Assembly (NCBI RefSeq): GCF_000631985.1
Contig: NZ_JFYN01000016.1
Location: forward strand, 1 to 64,000
From: Pseudomonas sp. RIT288
Lineage (GTDB): Bacteria > Pseudomonadota > Gammaproteobacteria > Pseudomonadales > Pseudomonadaceae
Direction: 5' to 3'
DNA length: 64,000 nucleotides
The position numbers and the translations under genes were made by a program. The notes beneath the pieces are model-generated. The model searched no databases and had not been told where the DNA came from. It saw nothing but the letters and a program-made list of their open reading frames with translations. Positions 8,751-17,123 of the stretch are shown in pieces. Within the stretch, counting starts at the first letter, position 1. The number at the start of each line of letters is the position of its first letter.

Positions 8751-9749
8751 GTGAAAAAACTCTTTGGCGCCTCACTTCTCGCCGCCGGTCTTGCCTTTGG
8801 CAGCGTGGCTCAAGCCGCACCGACCCTGCTCAACGTCTCGTATGACGTGATGCGCGATTTCTACAAGGACTACAACACTGCGTTCCAGAAACACTGGCAG
8901 ACCGAACACAACGAAAACATCACCGTGCAGATGTCCTTCGGCGGCTCGAGCAAGCAGGCGCGTTCGGTGATCGACGGCCTGCCGGCCGACGTCATCACCA
9001 TGAACATGGCGACCGACATCAACGCCCTCGCCGACAACGGCAAACTGGTTCCGGAAAACTGGGTCACTCGCCTGCCGAACAACAGTGCGCCGTTCACCTC
9101 AGCCACCGTGTTCATCGTCCGCAAAGGCAACCCGAAAGCCCTGAAAGACTGGCCGGATCTGCTCAAGGACGGCGTGCAGGTGATCGTGCCCAACCCGAAA
9201 ACTTCGGGCAACGGCCGCTACACCTACCTCTCGGCCTGGGGCTACGTGCTGAAAAATGGCGGTGACGAGAACAAGGCCAAGGACTTCGTCGGCAAACTGT
9301 TCAAGCAAGCGCCGGTGCTCGATACCGGTGGCCGCGCCGCGACCACCACGTTCATGACCAACCAGATCGGTGACGTGCTGGTGACCTTCGAGAACGAAGC
9401 CGAAATGATCGCACGCGAATTCGGTCGTGATCAGTTCGAAGTGATCTACCCAAGCGTCTCCGCCGAAGCCGAGCCACCGGTGTCGGTGGTCGACAAAGTG
9501 GTCGACAAGAAGGGTACCCGCGCCGCCGCCGATGAATACCTGAAATACCTGTGGTCGCCGGAAGGCCAGGAAATCGCCGCCGCCAACTACCTGCGTCCAC
9601 GGGACCCGGCGGTGCTGGCGAAGTACACCGACCGTTTCCCGAAAGTTGATTTCCTGTCGGTGGAGAAAACCTTCGGCGACTGGCGCTCGGTGCAGAAGAC
9701 CCACTTCAATGATGGCGGGATCTTTGATCAGATCTATAGCGGCCAGTAA
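8751..9749 (+). CDS. sbp: Sulfate-binding periplasmic protein
   Basis: Solute-binding protein of the SulT sulfate/thiosulfate ABC importer. The GTG start at 8751 has AAGGAA eight bases upstream and yields 332 residues beginning with a clean signal peptide cleaved after AQA (about residue 22). Family hallmarks are LLNVSYDVMRDFYKDYN after the signal, SFGGSSKQARSVIDGL near 64, NPKTSGNGRYTYLSAWGY near 149 and FENEAEMIAREFG near 209. No cysT, cysW or cysA gene lies beside it, so it presumably feeds a transporter encoded elsewhere. Confidence 0.95.
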   Translation: MKKLFGASLLAAGLAFGSVAQAAPTLLNVSYDVMRDFYKDYNTAFQKHWQTEHNENITVQMSFGGSSKQARSVIDGLPADVITMNMATDINALADNGKLVPENWVTRLPNNSAPFTSATVFIVRKGNPKALKDWPDLLKDGVQVIVPNPKTSGNGRYTYLSAWGYVLKNGGDENKAKDFVGKLFKQAPVLDTGGRAATTTFMTNQIGDVLVTFENEAEMIAREFGRDQFEVIYPSVSAEAEPPVSVVDKVVDKKGTRAAADEYLKYLWSPEGQEIAAANYLRPRDPAVLAKYTDRFPKVDFLSVEKTFGDWRSVQKTHFNDGGIFDQIYSGQ

Positions 9750-9764
9750 GGCTTAGGCAGTAAC

Positions 9765-9797
9765 GAAAAAGGCGACCTCAACAGGTCGCCTTTTTTA
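9765..9797 (+). terminator. Rho-independent terminator after sbp
   Basis: Perfect 8-bp stem GGCGACCT/AGGTCGCC (9771-9778 and 9783-9790) with loop CAAC, preceded by A-rich sequence and followed by TTTTTT. Confidence 0.93.
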
Positions 9798-9801
9798 TGC
9801 C

Positions 9802-9894
9802 CCCCTGTAGGAGCTGCCGCAGGCTGCGATCTTTTGACTTTGATTTTAAAAACCAAAAGCACAAGATCGCAGCCGGCGGCAGCTCCTACAGGGG
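9802..9894. repeat. REP inverted pair
   Basis: Arms CCCCTGTAGGAGCTGCCGC and GCGGCAGCTCCTACAGGGG lie between the convergent sbp and the exported-protein gene. The right arm has one change (GCCGGCGG), so the pair is not perfectly symmetrical. Confidence 0.9.
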
Positions 9895-9908
9895 CCAGGT
9901 GCTGACAG

Positions 9909-10529
9909 TTACATCGGCGGCGTGACGCCATCCTTGCCGGCGGAAATCGATTGCGCCGTCAACGTGCCGTCGGCGTCCTGGGTAACGAAGCTGACAATCT
10001 TCACCCCCACCTTGAGCAAGCTGCGATCCCCCGGCGTCAGGTTGACGATCGGCACATCTTCCGGCACCAGGATCTTCTGCTGCCCGCCCTTGTAGTTGAC
10101 GGTCAGCACCCGGCCGTTGCTGACCACCAGATCACCGACGCTGCCATTGGTCATGCTGCTGCCCTTGGCCAAATCGAACGGACGGTGGCCATCGCCGCTG
10201 CCGGCCAGCTCCGGCGGGAATACGTGCACTTCCATTGCCTTGAGCGTGCCGTCCTCCTGCGGCATGGCGGCCGAGCCGATGTAACTGCCGGGCTTGATGT
10301 CCTCGATATTCGCCAGGGTGACGGCGCGGATCCTGGTGTCCGGGTTCAACCGGATCACCACGTGTTCGCCACTGTTGACGTGGACTTTCAGCGAGTCGGC
10401 GCTGACCCCGGTGATCTCGCCGCGCACGCCGAGACGCATGCCCGGAGCATCGGCGGCCTGCACCGCAGAAGCGCCGAGCAAGCCGATCAAGGCAATCGTG
10501 GTGGTGTGACGCAGCAGCTGGCGCAACAT
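9909..10529 (-). CDS. Exported protein of unknown function (DUF5666-like)
   Basis: The 206-residue product has a signal peptide (MLRQLLRHTTTIALIGLLGASAVQA, cleavage near 25). The mature part is beta-rich: GEITGVSADSLKVHVNSGE near 37 followed by repeated short beta segments, resembling the small OB-like fold of DUF5666 proteins. No catalytic motif was recognised. It is divergent from the MFS gene and convergent with sbp. Some databases call relatives 'metal ABC transporter permease', which the sequence does not support: there are no membrane spans beyond the signal. Confidence 0.75.
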   Translation of the reverse strand: MLRQLLRHTTTIALIGLLGASAVQAADAPGMRLGVRGEITGVSADSLKVHVNSGEHVVIRLNPDTRIRAVTLANIEDIKPGSYIGSAAMPQEDGTLKAMEVHVFPPELAGSGDGHRPFDLAKGSSMTNGSVGDLVVSNGRVLTVNYKGGQQKILVPEDVPIVNLTPGDRSLLKVGVKIVSFVTQDADGTLTAQSISAGKDGVTPPM

Positions 10530-10671
10530 GGCAATCCTCCGGTGATGAACAGTAAAAGCGCAGCGGTAAACATAAGCACGCTATCGAAGAAGATGTAAGT
10601 GAATGTATCATCGACGCTCCCCGGCCGGACGCAAGGTTCGCCGATGGACGACACCGCCGTTGAAGCCAATC

Positions 10672-10686
10672 ATTCCGCAACGGAAT
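10672..10686. promoter_or_regulatory. Candidate operator (ATTCCG-CAA-CGGAAT) before the MFS gene
   Basis: A perfect 6-bp inverted repeat with 3-bp spacer in the 243-bp divergent region, about 87 bp upstream of the MFS start. Its size and placement suit a dimeric regulator. The binding protein is not identifiable from sequence. Confidence 0.4.
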
Positions 10687-10772
10687 AACTGATATCGATA
10701 CAAGGCTTCTACCGCCGCTTCGGTGCGTCCCTTAGCCTCACCGCATTCCCTTTCGCTGGATCGAGAAACCTT

Positions 10773-11960
10773 ATGAACGCCACAACTCACGCAATGACCC
10801 GAGGCATGGTGCTGCTGTTCGCCTTCTGCTGCGGCGCGATCGTCGCCAACATCTACTACGCGCAGCCGATCATCGGCCTGATCGCGCCGGACATCGGCCT
10901 CTCCGACACCATGGCCAGCTTCATCGTCTCGCTGACGCAGATCGGTTATGCGCTGGGCCTGTTCTTCCTGGTGCCGCTGGGCGACCTGCTGGAAAACCGC
11001 CGGCTGATGATCTTCACCACGATGGTGGCGATTGCCAGCCTGCTCGGTGCCGCGTTCACCAGTCAGCCGAATGTGTTTTTGCTGATCTCGTTGCTGGTGG
11101 GTTTCAGTTCGGTGTCGGTACAGATCCTGATTCCGCTGGCCGCGCATCTGGCGCCGGAAGAATCCCGTGGCCGGGTGGTCGGCGGGATCATGGGCGGCCT
11201 GCTGCTGGGCATTCTGCTGGCGCGGCCGGTGTCGAGCGTCGTCGCTGACCATTTCGGCTGGCGCGCGATGTTCATGATTGCCGCCGCGTTGATGGCAGCG
11301 ATCAGCGTGGTGCTGGCGTTGACCGTGCCCAAGCGTCAACCCGATCACAGCGCTTCCTATGGCCAGTTGCTCGGCTCGCTGTGGACCCTGCTGCGCCAGC
11401 AACCAGTGCTGCGTCAGCGCGCGTTTTATCAGGGCTGCATGTTCGCCACCTTCAGCCTGTTCTGGACAGCGGTGCCGCTGGAACTGGCGCGCAACCATGG
11501 TCTGTCGCAAAGCGAGATCGCGATCTTCGCCCTGGTCGGTGCCATCGGTGCCATCGCCGCGCCGATCAGCGGACGCCTGGCTGACGCCGGCCACACCCGC
11601 ATCGCTTCGCTGCTGGCCATGCTGTTCGCCAGCCTGAGCTTCCTGCCAGCCTTCATCCACCCGGCCTACAGCGTGATCGGCCTGGCCGTGACCGGCGTGG
11701 TACTGGATTTCTGCGTGCAGATGAACATGGTCCTCGGCCAGCGCGCAGTCTATTCACTCGACGCCAAAAGCCGTGGTCGCCTGAATGCGCTGTACATGAC
11801 CAGCATCTTCATCGGCGGCGCCTTTGGCTCGTCGGTTGCCAGTGCGGTGTATGAGCATGGCGGCTGGTTGTGGATCGTGATTGTCGGTAGCGCGTTCCCG
11901 CTGCTGGCGTTGTTGCGGTTTTTGAGTGTTTCGCAGCGTGGTTCATTGGCAACGGCGTAG
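10773..11960 (+). CDS. Major facilitator superfamily exporter
   Basis: A 395-residue protein with about twelve transmembrane helices. The loop 2-3 motif A variant PLGDLLENRRLM is near residue 69-80, followed by SQPNVFLLISLLVGFSS, and the central cytoplasmic loop is at about residues 187-205. The length and layout fit DHA1/YnfM-type drug or metabolite exporters; the substrate is not predictable. It has a divergent partner (exported protein) and a LysR regulator 1 kb downstream that could control it (inference). Confidence 0.88.
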   Translation: MNATTHAMTRGMVLLFAFCCGAIVANIYYAQPIIGLIAPDIGLSDTMASFIVSLTQIGYALGLFFLVPLGDLLENRRLMIFTTMVAIASLLGAAFTSQPNVFLLISLLVGFSSVSVQILIPLAAHLAPEESRGRVVGGIMGGLLLGILLARPVSSVVADHFGWRAMFMIAAALMAAISVVLALTVPKRQPDHSASYGQLLGSLWTLLRQQPVLRQRAFYQGCMFATFSLFWTAVPLELARNHGLSQSEIAIFALVGAIGAIAAPISGRLADAGHTRIASLLAMLFASLSFLPAFIHPAYSVIGLAVTGVVLDFCVQMNMVLGQRAVYSLDAKSRGRLNALYMTSIFIGGAFGSSVASAVYEHGGWLWIVIVGSAFPLLALLRFLSVSQRGSLATA

Positions 11961-11970
11961 GGCGTCAAAA

Positions 11971-11997
11971 GCATCGCGAGCAGGCTCGCTCCCACAG
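11971..11997. repeat. Solitary half REP (GCGAGCAGGCTCGCTCCCACAG family)
   Basis: One arm of the second REP family, GCATCGCGAGCAGGCTCGCT plus CCCACAG, lies downstream of the MFS gene without a full partner. A degraded partial copy may be GGGAGCGAT near 12015. Confidence 0.75.
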
Positions 11998-12028
11998 GTG
12001 CTCACTGGGCCTATGGGAGCGATCACGC

Positions 12029-12433
12029 TTAATACCGAACCAGCTTTTCCATCGCCGCATCCGCCAGAAAGGAAGAGCGGCTTTTGACATTGTGTTCACG
12101 CACATAACGATCAATGCGCTGGATCACATAGCCTGGCAACGTCACGTTGACCTTCTCGGTCTTGCCCATGTACGGCGAGATATCCAGTTCAAGCATCCCC
12201 CAGCCCATATCGGCAAACTCCGGATTATTGCGATGCGCCGCTGCCGACGTCGGCATGGGAATCGATTCCCCGTCCGCCGCCATCTCCTGCAGCATGAGAT
12301 GGGCGACTTCAACAGCGGCGTTATAGGCGTCCTCGAAGGTATCCCCAGCCGTGACGGCGCCGGGAATGTCAGGTATCTGAATGCCGATGGCGGTGTCGTC
12401 GTCACCCCATTCGATGCAGATCGGATATTGCAT
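12029..12433 (-). CDS. hicB: HicB-type antitoxin
   Basis: A 134-residue two-domain antitoxin. The N-terminal half (MQYPICIEWGDDDTAIGIQI to about residue 60) is the degraded-RNase-H-like HicB fold with the typical DIPGAVTAGDTFEDAYNAA segment. The C-terminal half (KVNVTLPGYVIQRIDRYVRE, then SRSSFLADAAMEKL) is a ribbon-helix-helix DNA-binding domain. It follows hicA with a 1-nt TAATG overlap, so the toxin gene comes first. Expected to neutralise HicA and autorepress the operon through the upstream palindrome. Confidence 0.93.
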   Translation of the reverse strand: MQYPICIEWGDDDTAIGIQIPDIPGAVTAGDTFEDAYNAAVEVAHLMLQEMAADGESIPMPTSAAAHRNNPEFADMGWGMLELDISPYMGKTEKVNVTLPGYVIQRIDRYVREHNVKSRSSFLADAAMEKLVRY

Positions 12434-12645
12434 TATGGCTCTCCCTTGTAGCTGGCTGGCGGGTGGAGCAACCCGGCACGCCTCCTGATGCTTTTGACCG
12501 TCCCCAGCGGCAAATCCTTTTCAGGGTGAGGAACGGGAATGGTGTACGGGTTGTAATGATGCGTGAAGATGTGATGACTGCCGGTGACTCGATCCAGCGT
12601 CCAGCCTGCCTCCTCCAGCTCCTTGATCAATAGCCTGCTTTGCAC
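12433..12645 (-). CDS. hicA: HicA-type mRNA interferase toxin
   Basis: A 70-residue dsRBD-like toxin. The GTG start at 12645 is set by AAGGAGG at 12653-12659. The motif TGSHHIFTH includes the family's catalytic His (about residue 24); VPHPEKDLPLGTVKSIRRRAG is the conserved second half. It cleaves mRNA when free of HicB (family knowledge). Transcribed with hicB. Confidence 0.93.
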   Translation of the reverse strand: MQSRLLIKELEEAGWTLDRVTGSHHIFTHHYNPYTIPVPHPEKDLPLGTVKSIRRRAGLLHPPASYKGEP

Positions 12646-12676
12646 CTGGCGCCTCCTTGCTCCGGCCGAATAAAAG

Positions 12677-12690
12677 TAACTCTAGAGTTA
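12677..12690. promoter_or_regulatory. hicAB promoter/operator palindrome
   Basis: The perfect 14-bp palindrome TAACTCTAGAGTTA lies 32 bp upstream of hicA. On the - strand it sits inside the 17-bp spacer between a TTGAGT (-35-like) and TACTTT (-10-like) pair, so binding by the HicB ribbon-helix-helix domain would block transcription. Confidence 0.65.
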
Positions 12691-12820
12691 TCTTTACTCA
12701 AGCACATAAGTCTGCAGAACGACGTTCGGTTGTTTTACCGCATGTGATTGATGGCACAGTCTTGTCCACGGATTAAACTCAGCGACTCGCAAAGCTACGT
12801 CCTGGCCAGCACCCTGTTCC

Positions 12821-12914
12821 CCTGTGGGAGCGAGCCTGCTCGCGAAAGCGGTCTGATATTCAACAAATGTGCTGGCTGATCCGACGCCTTCGCGAGCAAG
12901 CTCGCTTCCACAGG
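12821..12914. repeat. REP inverted pair (GGGAGCGAGCCTGCTCGCGA family)
   Basis: Arms CCTGTGGGAGCGAGCCTGCT and AGCAAGCTCGCTTCCACAGG lie between hicA and the LysR gene. The rest of this 307-bp gap holds only the hic operator and the LysR ribosome site. Confidence 0.9.
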
Positions 12915-12952
12915 ACTCCTCTGAACGCTTCAAGATTGCCCAAGGATCTGAG

Positions 12953-13840
12953 ATGGACCGCCTCGCCGCCATGGAAACCTTCGTCTACGTCGTCGAAACC
13001 GGCTCGTTTTCCGCTGCCGCCCGACGGCTCAATATCGGCCAGCCAGCCGTGTCGAAAACCATCGCCCAGCTGGAAAAACGCTTGGCTGTGAGCCTGCTGC
13101 TGCGCTCGACTCGCGGCCTGACCCCGACTGAAGCCGGACTGGCGTTTTTCGAGCGGGCCAGGCGCGCCATCGATGAAGCCAACGAAGCCGATAACGCTGC
13201 CCGTGGCAGCGCCAGCGGTTTAAGCGGTAACTTGCGGATCAGCGCTGCAGTGACTTTCGGTCGCCTGCACGTCGTGCCGCAGCTGGGGCCGTTTCTCGAT
13301 CAGCATCCGCATTTGAACATCGACCTGATGCTCGATGACCGTAATATCAATCTGGTCGAAGAAGGCATCGACATCGCCCTGCGCATGGGCCCGCTCAGCG
13401 ACTCCAGCCTCACCGCGCGCAAAATCGCCGACTGCCGCCGCGTGGTGCTCGGCAGCCCGGCCTACTTCGCCCGCCACGGCGAGCCGGACCGCCCTGCCGA
13501 TCTGGATCAGCATCAAGGTATCGTCTACAACCTCAGCGGCGGCGCCACCTGGACCTTCACTCAGGGCAGCGAACAACAGACGCAAACCCTGACCGGCCGC
13601 CTGCGGGTCAGCGCCGCCGAGGGCTTGCGTGCAGCCGTGCTGGCCGATCAGGGCCTGACCATCGCCTCGCAATGGATGTTCGCCCCGGAGCTGGCGAGCG
13701 GCGCGGTCAGGGCGGTGATGAGTGACTGGGTATTGCCGGATCAGGACTTGTGGGCGGTGTTTCCGACGGGGCGGATGGTCAGTGCGAAGGCGCGGGCGTT
13801 TGTGGAGTACATGGAAAATTTGCTGAAACACCTGACCTGA
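12953..13840 (+). CDS. LysR-family transcriptional regulator
   Basis: The 295-residue product has an N-terminal winged HTH (residues 1-60: MDRLAAMETFVYVVETGSFS, then QPAVSKTIAQLEKRL and the TRGLTPTEAG wing) and a periplasmic-binding-like effector domain from about residue 90. The start at 12953 follows AAGGATCTGAG; an upstream in-frame extension runs into the REP and lacks family similarity. The subgroup resembles CrgA/YafC-type regulators. The target is unknown; the MFS gene is a candidate. Confidence 0.9.
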   Translation: MDRLAAMETFVYVVETGSFSAAARRLNIGQPAVSKTIAQLEKRLAVSLLLRSTRGLTPTEAGLAFFERARRAIDEANEADNAARGSASGLSGNLRISAAVTFGRLHVVPQLGPFLDQHPHLNIDLMLDDRNINLVEEGIDIALRMGPLSDSSLTARKIADCRRVVLGSPAYFARHGEPDRPADLDQHQGIVYNLSGGATWTFTQGSEQQTQTLTGRLRVSAAEGLRAAVLADQGLTIASQWMFAPELASGAVRAVMSDWVLPDQDLWAVFPTGRMVSAKARAFVEYMENLLKHLT

Positions 13841-13923
13841 ACAGGCTCTTTTTCGTTTATTGCGATTTTCGTTTAATTCGAATAACGTTTCAGCATCCTC
13901 TATTCAGAATGCTGGAATCCATT

Positions 13924-14391
13924 ATGTCGATCGTCCTTCATCCCTCTCTCAACCTCCCGGTAGAGCGCGAAGTCAAAGCCGCAATTGAAGGCAAACGCGC
14001 GCTCGCCGCCTACCTGGCGACCCAATTCGAAACACAGCACATCCAGATTTTCGACGAACAGAACCAGGCGCATCAGGTCGAGCTGCCGACCTCGGCATTA
14101 CAACTGCTGATGGATATTCTGGCGGCGCTGGCCGAGGGTAACGCGGTCAAAGTCGTACCGGTGCATGCCGAGCTGACCACTCAGGAAGCCGCCGACCTGC
14201 TCAATGTCTCACGCCCGCACCTGATAAAACTGCTGGAAAGTGGCGAGTTGTCCTACCACAAAACCGGCAAGCACCGACGTGTGCGTTTCGCCGATTTGAT
14301 GGACTATAAAACCCGGCGCGACACCGCCAGCGAGCAAGCAATGGCGCTTCTCGCGGAGCAGGCACAGGCGTTAAGGACAGGATACGAGTGA
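13924..14391 (+). CDS. HTH (excisionase-type) antitoxin paired with PIN toxin
   Basis: A 155-residue protein (from MSIVLHPSL; an alternative ATG is at 13909). The C-terminal third is an excisionase/MerR-like HTH: ELTTQEAADLLNVSRPHLIK near 83-102 followed by the wing GELSYHKTGKHRRVRFADLM. The N-terminal part is alpha-helical. Its stop overlaps the PIN gene start by 4 bp (GTGA), a classic antitoxin-first arrangement. Expected to bind its own promoter and the toxin. Confidence 0.85.
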   Translation: MSIVLHPSLNLPVEREVKAAIEGKRALAAYLATQFETQHIQIFDEQNQAHQVELPTSALQLLMDILAALAEGNAVKVVPVHAELTTQEAADLLNVSRPHLIKLLESGELSYHKTGKHRRVRFADLMDYKTRRDTASEQAMALLAEQAQALRTGYE

Positions 14392-14963
14392 GGCATTCAC
14401 CTTTCACCGCTGTATACGATGCATGTGTTTTGTACCCCGCCCCATTGAGAGACTTCCTGATGTGGCTCGCGCTTTCGGGGCGATTTCGGGCCCGATGGAC
14501 CCAGGAGATTCACCGCGAATGGAAACGCAATTTATTGAAAAACCGAACCGACCTCACGATAGAGCAACTGGATCGCACGTCCGAGCTTATGGACCGTGCG
14601 ATCCCGGATGCCTGTGTCTACGATTTTGAAGACCTGATCACCGGACTTTCCTTACCCGATACCAACGACCGCCATGTACTGGCCGTAGCCATACGCTGTG
14701 GTGCAGGGGTGATCGTGACGTTCAACCTGAAAGATTTTCCCGATCCCTGCCTCGCCCCCTATGGCGTCGAGACCCAACACCCTGATGAGTTTGTCGAAAA
14801 TCTGTTTCACCTTGATCAGGCAGTTGTTATCGCAGCAGCGCAACGGCAGCGCCAACAACTTAAATTGCCGCCGATAGCCGTTGAGCCGTTTCTGGATCTT
14901 TTGCAGCGACAGGGATTGGTTGAGTCAGTTCGGGCGCTAAGCGCCTATCGTGCGATTCTCTGA
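14388..14963 (+). CDS. PIN-domain ribonuclease toxin
   Basis: The 191-residue product starts at GTG 14388, coupled to the upstream HTH gene. PIN-domain acidic residues are visible: D11 in VYDACVLYP, E40/E44 in TQEIHREW, D91 and D94 in LPDTNDRHVLAVA, and D116 in NLKDFPDP. The domain covers about residues 8-125; the last 65 residues are helical. It resembles the PIN_3 group. Presumed toxin of a type II pair; the RNA target is unknown. Confidence 0.86.
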   Translation: MRHSPFTAVYDACVLYPAPLRDFLMWLALSGRFRARWTQEIHREWKRNLLKNRTDLTIEQLDRTSELMDRAIPDACVYDFEDLITGLSLPDTNDRHVLAVAIRCGAGVIVTFNLKDFPDPCLAPYGVETQHPDEFVENLFHLDQAVVIAAAQRQRQQLKLPPIAVEPFLDLLQRQGLVESVRALSAYRAIL

Positions 14964-14991
14964 ATAATCATTTTGTGAACACCAGACAAAC

Positions 14992-15019
14992 AAACGGCGA
15001 TCCAGAGATCGCCGTTTTT
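14992..15019. terminator. Bidirectional terminator between PIN and lipoprotein genes
   Basis: Stem ACGGCGATC/GATCGCCGT with loop CAGA, flanked by AAA on the left and TTTTT on the right. It serves the + strand PIN gene and can serve the - strand lipoprotein/ccm transcript. Confidence 0.85.
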
Positions 15020-15021
15020 CA

Positions 15022-15426
15022 TCACTGCCCGAACTGTTTTCCCAATCCCGGCGGCACGCCGTGGATGTTGGTGTCTTCCCACGGGCCGTTGGGGCTGACC
15101 GAGCGGCTCCAGCCGTTGTCCCAGCGGTAGTAGGTGCGCTGGCGGTAGAAGGTGTTGGTCTGGTCGTCGAGGACGTAGACGCCGAGTTTCTGGTCCCAGT
15201 GACTGTTGCCGCCCGGTGGCGGGGCGAAGCTGGCCGAGGTGCGTGGGACTGGCTTGGACGGTTTGGCCGGAATGCTTTTGCCCGGGGTCGGCGAGGTCGA
15301 CGGGGTCGGGCTCGGTTGCGACGGCGGGATCGGCGGCAGGTTGGTGGTCGGTTCCGATCGGTGCACCGCACATGCGCTCATGCTCAAGGCCAATGTGATG
15401 ACGGTGATGCGGGCGAGGCTGTGCAT
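15022..15426 (-). CDS. Proline-rich lipoprotein of unknown function
   Basis: A 134-residue protein with a lipoprotein signal peptide; the lipobox LSMSAC puts the acylated Cys at residue 19. Residues 25-75 form a Pro/Ser/Thr linker; the C-terminal half is aromatic-rich (QTNTFYRQRTYYRWDNGWSR). No known catalytic motif. It lies 27 bp downstream of ccmI and may be the last gene of the ccm transcript, but a role in cytochrome maturation is only inference. Confidence 0.75.
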   Translation of the reverse strand: MHSLARITVITLALSMSACAVHRSEPTTNLPPIPPSQPSPTPSTSPTPGKSIPAKPSKPVPRTSASFAPPPGGNSHWDQKLGVYVLDDQTNTFYRQRTYYRWDNGWSRSVSPNGPWEDTNIHGVPPGLGKQFGQ

Positions 15427-15453
15427 GGCGGTGCTTTCCTGTGGGTTCCGGGG

Positions 15454-16656
15454 TTATTTGTCCGGGCTGTCGATGGTCAGTGTTTGCGGCGCGGTGGTGC
15501 TGCTGGCCAGCGGGCCGCTGCGACCCACCCACTCCCCGGCGGTCGGTTGACCGGCACGGGAGACGCGCGCAACCAGTTGGACTTCAGGAAAGTTCGACAG
15601 TTTCAACTGCGGCATCATCGCGTCGGCATCGCCCAGTTCGACGGTCACCGGCAGATCCGCCACGGTCAGGCGCTTGGCCGCCAGTGGTGCCGGCGGGCCG
15701 GAAACGGCGCGGGCGAAGATGAACACGCTGTCGCCCGGTTGCACCTTGCCTTTGAGTTCGCTGGCCAGATCGACACGCACCTTGAGCAGCGCGGCAGCCT
15801 TGGCGGCTGGCGCTGCGGCGACCTTGCCGCCGCTGGCTTGCAGGCGCTCGGTGGCGCGCTCGATCCCGCCCTGCAAGGCGGCGCGGGAGTTGTCGTCCGC
15901 CGGTAGTTGCGCCAGCAGTCGGTTCCAGTAGTCGATTGCCTGCTGATAACGCTCACCCTCGAACGCGGCGATGCCGAGCAGACCGAGGCTGGTAACTTCT
16001 TTCGGATCGGCTTTCAACGCTTCATCGGTCAGAGCCTGGATCTTGTCCGACCACTTTTTGCCATCGGCAAAGTATTGCGCCTGCGCCCACTGGCCGAGCA
16101 GCTCCGGCTGGCGACCGGCAAGGTTGGCGGCGCGTTCGAACATCTTCGCCGCGTCTGCGGGACGATCCTGGGCCATGTAGGTGCGACCGAGGAAGTACAG
16201 GCCTTCCGCCGAATCCGGCTGCGCCGCAACAGCACGTTCCAGACGCTGGGTCATCTCTTCCATCGACTGCGGCGCCTGGGCGAACTCGCGGGTCAGCTCG
16301 ACTTTGTCGGCAGCGCCGAAATGCAGATACAGCCCCAGGCCCAATACCGGCACCAATAGCGCCGCCAGCAGCGGCAACGGCTTGCCCAGTTTCGAGACGC
16401 GCGGAGCGGCAACGCCTTCGGTATCGGCGAGCAGCTCACGCGCAGCTTCGGCACGGCCGCTGTCCATTTGCGCCGCATCGAGTACGCCTTCAGCCTGCTG
16501 CGCTTGCAGCTCGGCGACGCGTTCCTGATACAGCGCAACGTTCAGGGCAGTTCGGTCCTCTTCACGCTGGGCGCGACGGCCACGCAAAACCGGGATCAGC
16601 AGAAAACTCAGGGCGACCAGAAGCAACAGCCCTGCGGCAAGCCAGAAATCAATCAT
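15454..16656 (-). CDS. ccmI: Cytochrome c maturation protein CcmI (CycH)
   Basis: A 400-residue inner-membrane apocytochrome chaperone. It has two N-terminal membrane helices (residues 3-20 and about 95-112) separated by a cytoplasmic coiled coil (ALYQERVAELQAQQAEG), then periplasmic TPR repeats (about 140-290; GLYFLGRTYMAQDRPADAAK) that hold the apocytochrome C-terminus. The start overlaps the ccmH stop by 4 bp. Confidence 0.95.
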   Translation of the reverse strand: MIDFWLAAGLLLLVALSFLLIPVLRGRRAQREEDRTALNVALYQERVAELQAQQAEGVLDAAQMDSGRAEAARELLADTEGVAAPRVSKLGKPLPLLAALLVPVLGLGLYLHFGAADKVELTREFAQAPQSMEEMTQRLERAVAAQPDSAEGLYFLGRTYMAQDRPADAAKMFERAANLAGRQPELLGQWAQAQYFADGKKWSDKIQALTDEALKADPKEVTSLGLLGIAAFEGERYQQAIDYWNRLLAQLPADDNSRAALQGGIERATERLQASGGKVAAAPAAKAAALLKVRVDLASELKGKVQPGDSVFIFARAVSGPPAPLAAKRLTVADLPVTVELGDADAMMPQLKLSNFPEVQLVARVSRAGQPTAGEWVGRSGPLASSTTAPQTLTIDSPDK

Positions 16657-17123
16657 TCTTGGTTTTTATCCAACAGTTGGTCGAGGCGCTGACGCTCTTC
16701 GGTGGACAGCGATGGCGGGGTTTCGGTGCGTTGTGCCCGGCGTCGGCGAACGATCACCGCGATCACCACCAGGCCGCCGAACAACAGACCCGCCGGGCCG
16801 AACCACAGCAAGGCAGTCTTGGCATTGAGCGCCGGTTTGTAGCGGACGAAATCACCGTAGCGATCGACCATGAAATCGATGATCTGCTGATTGTCCTTGC
16901 CCTCGCCGAGCATGCGGAAAATCTCTTTGCGCAGGTCGGCGGCAATCGGTGCGTTGGAGTCGGCAATGTCCTGGTTCTGGCACTTGGGGCAGCGCAGTTC
17001 CTTGGTCAGTTCACGAAAGCGTTCGCGATCGCCTTCCCTGGCGAACTCGTAAGTGTCGATCGCGGCATGCGCCACACCGGCCAGACTCAGGCCCAAGACC
17101 ACGGCAGCAATAAAGCGCTTCAT
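16653..17123 (-). CDS. ccmH: Cytochrome c maturation protein CcmH (CycL)
   Basis: A 156-residue thiol-disulfide protein with a signal peptide (cleavage after AHA, residue 20). The redox motif LRCPKCQNQ (C45, C48) reduces apocytochrome cysteines before haem ligation. A C-terminal membrane helix (about 105-125) is followed by a short Arg-rich cytoplasmic tail. It is coupled by 4-bp overlaps to ccmG and ccmI. Confidence 0.96.
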   Translation of the reverse strand: MKRFIAAVVLGLSLAGVAHAAIDTYEFAREGDRERFRELTKELRCPKCQNQDIADSNAPIAADLRKEIFRMLGEGKDNQQIIDFMVDRYGDFVRYKPALNAKTALLWFGPAGLLFGGLVVIAVIVRRRRAQRTETPPSLSTEERQRLDQLLDKNQE

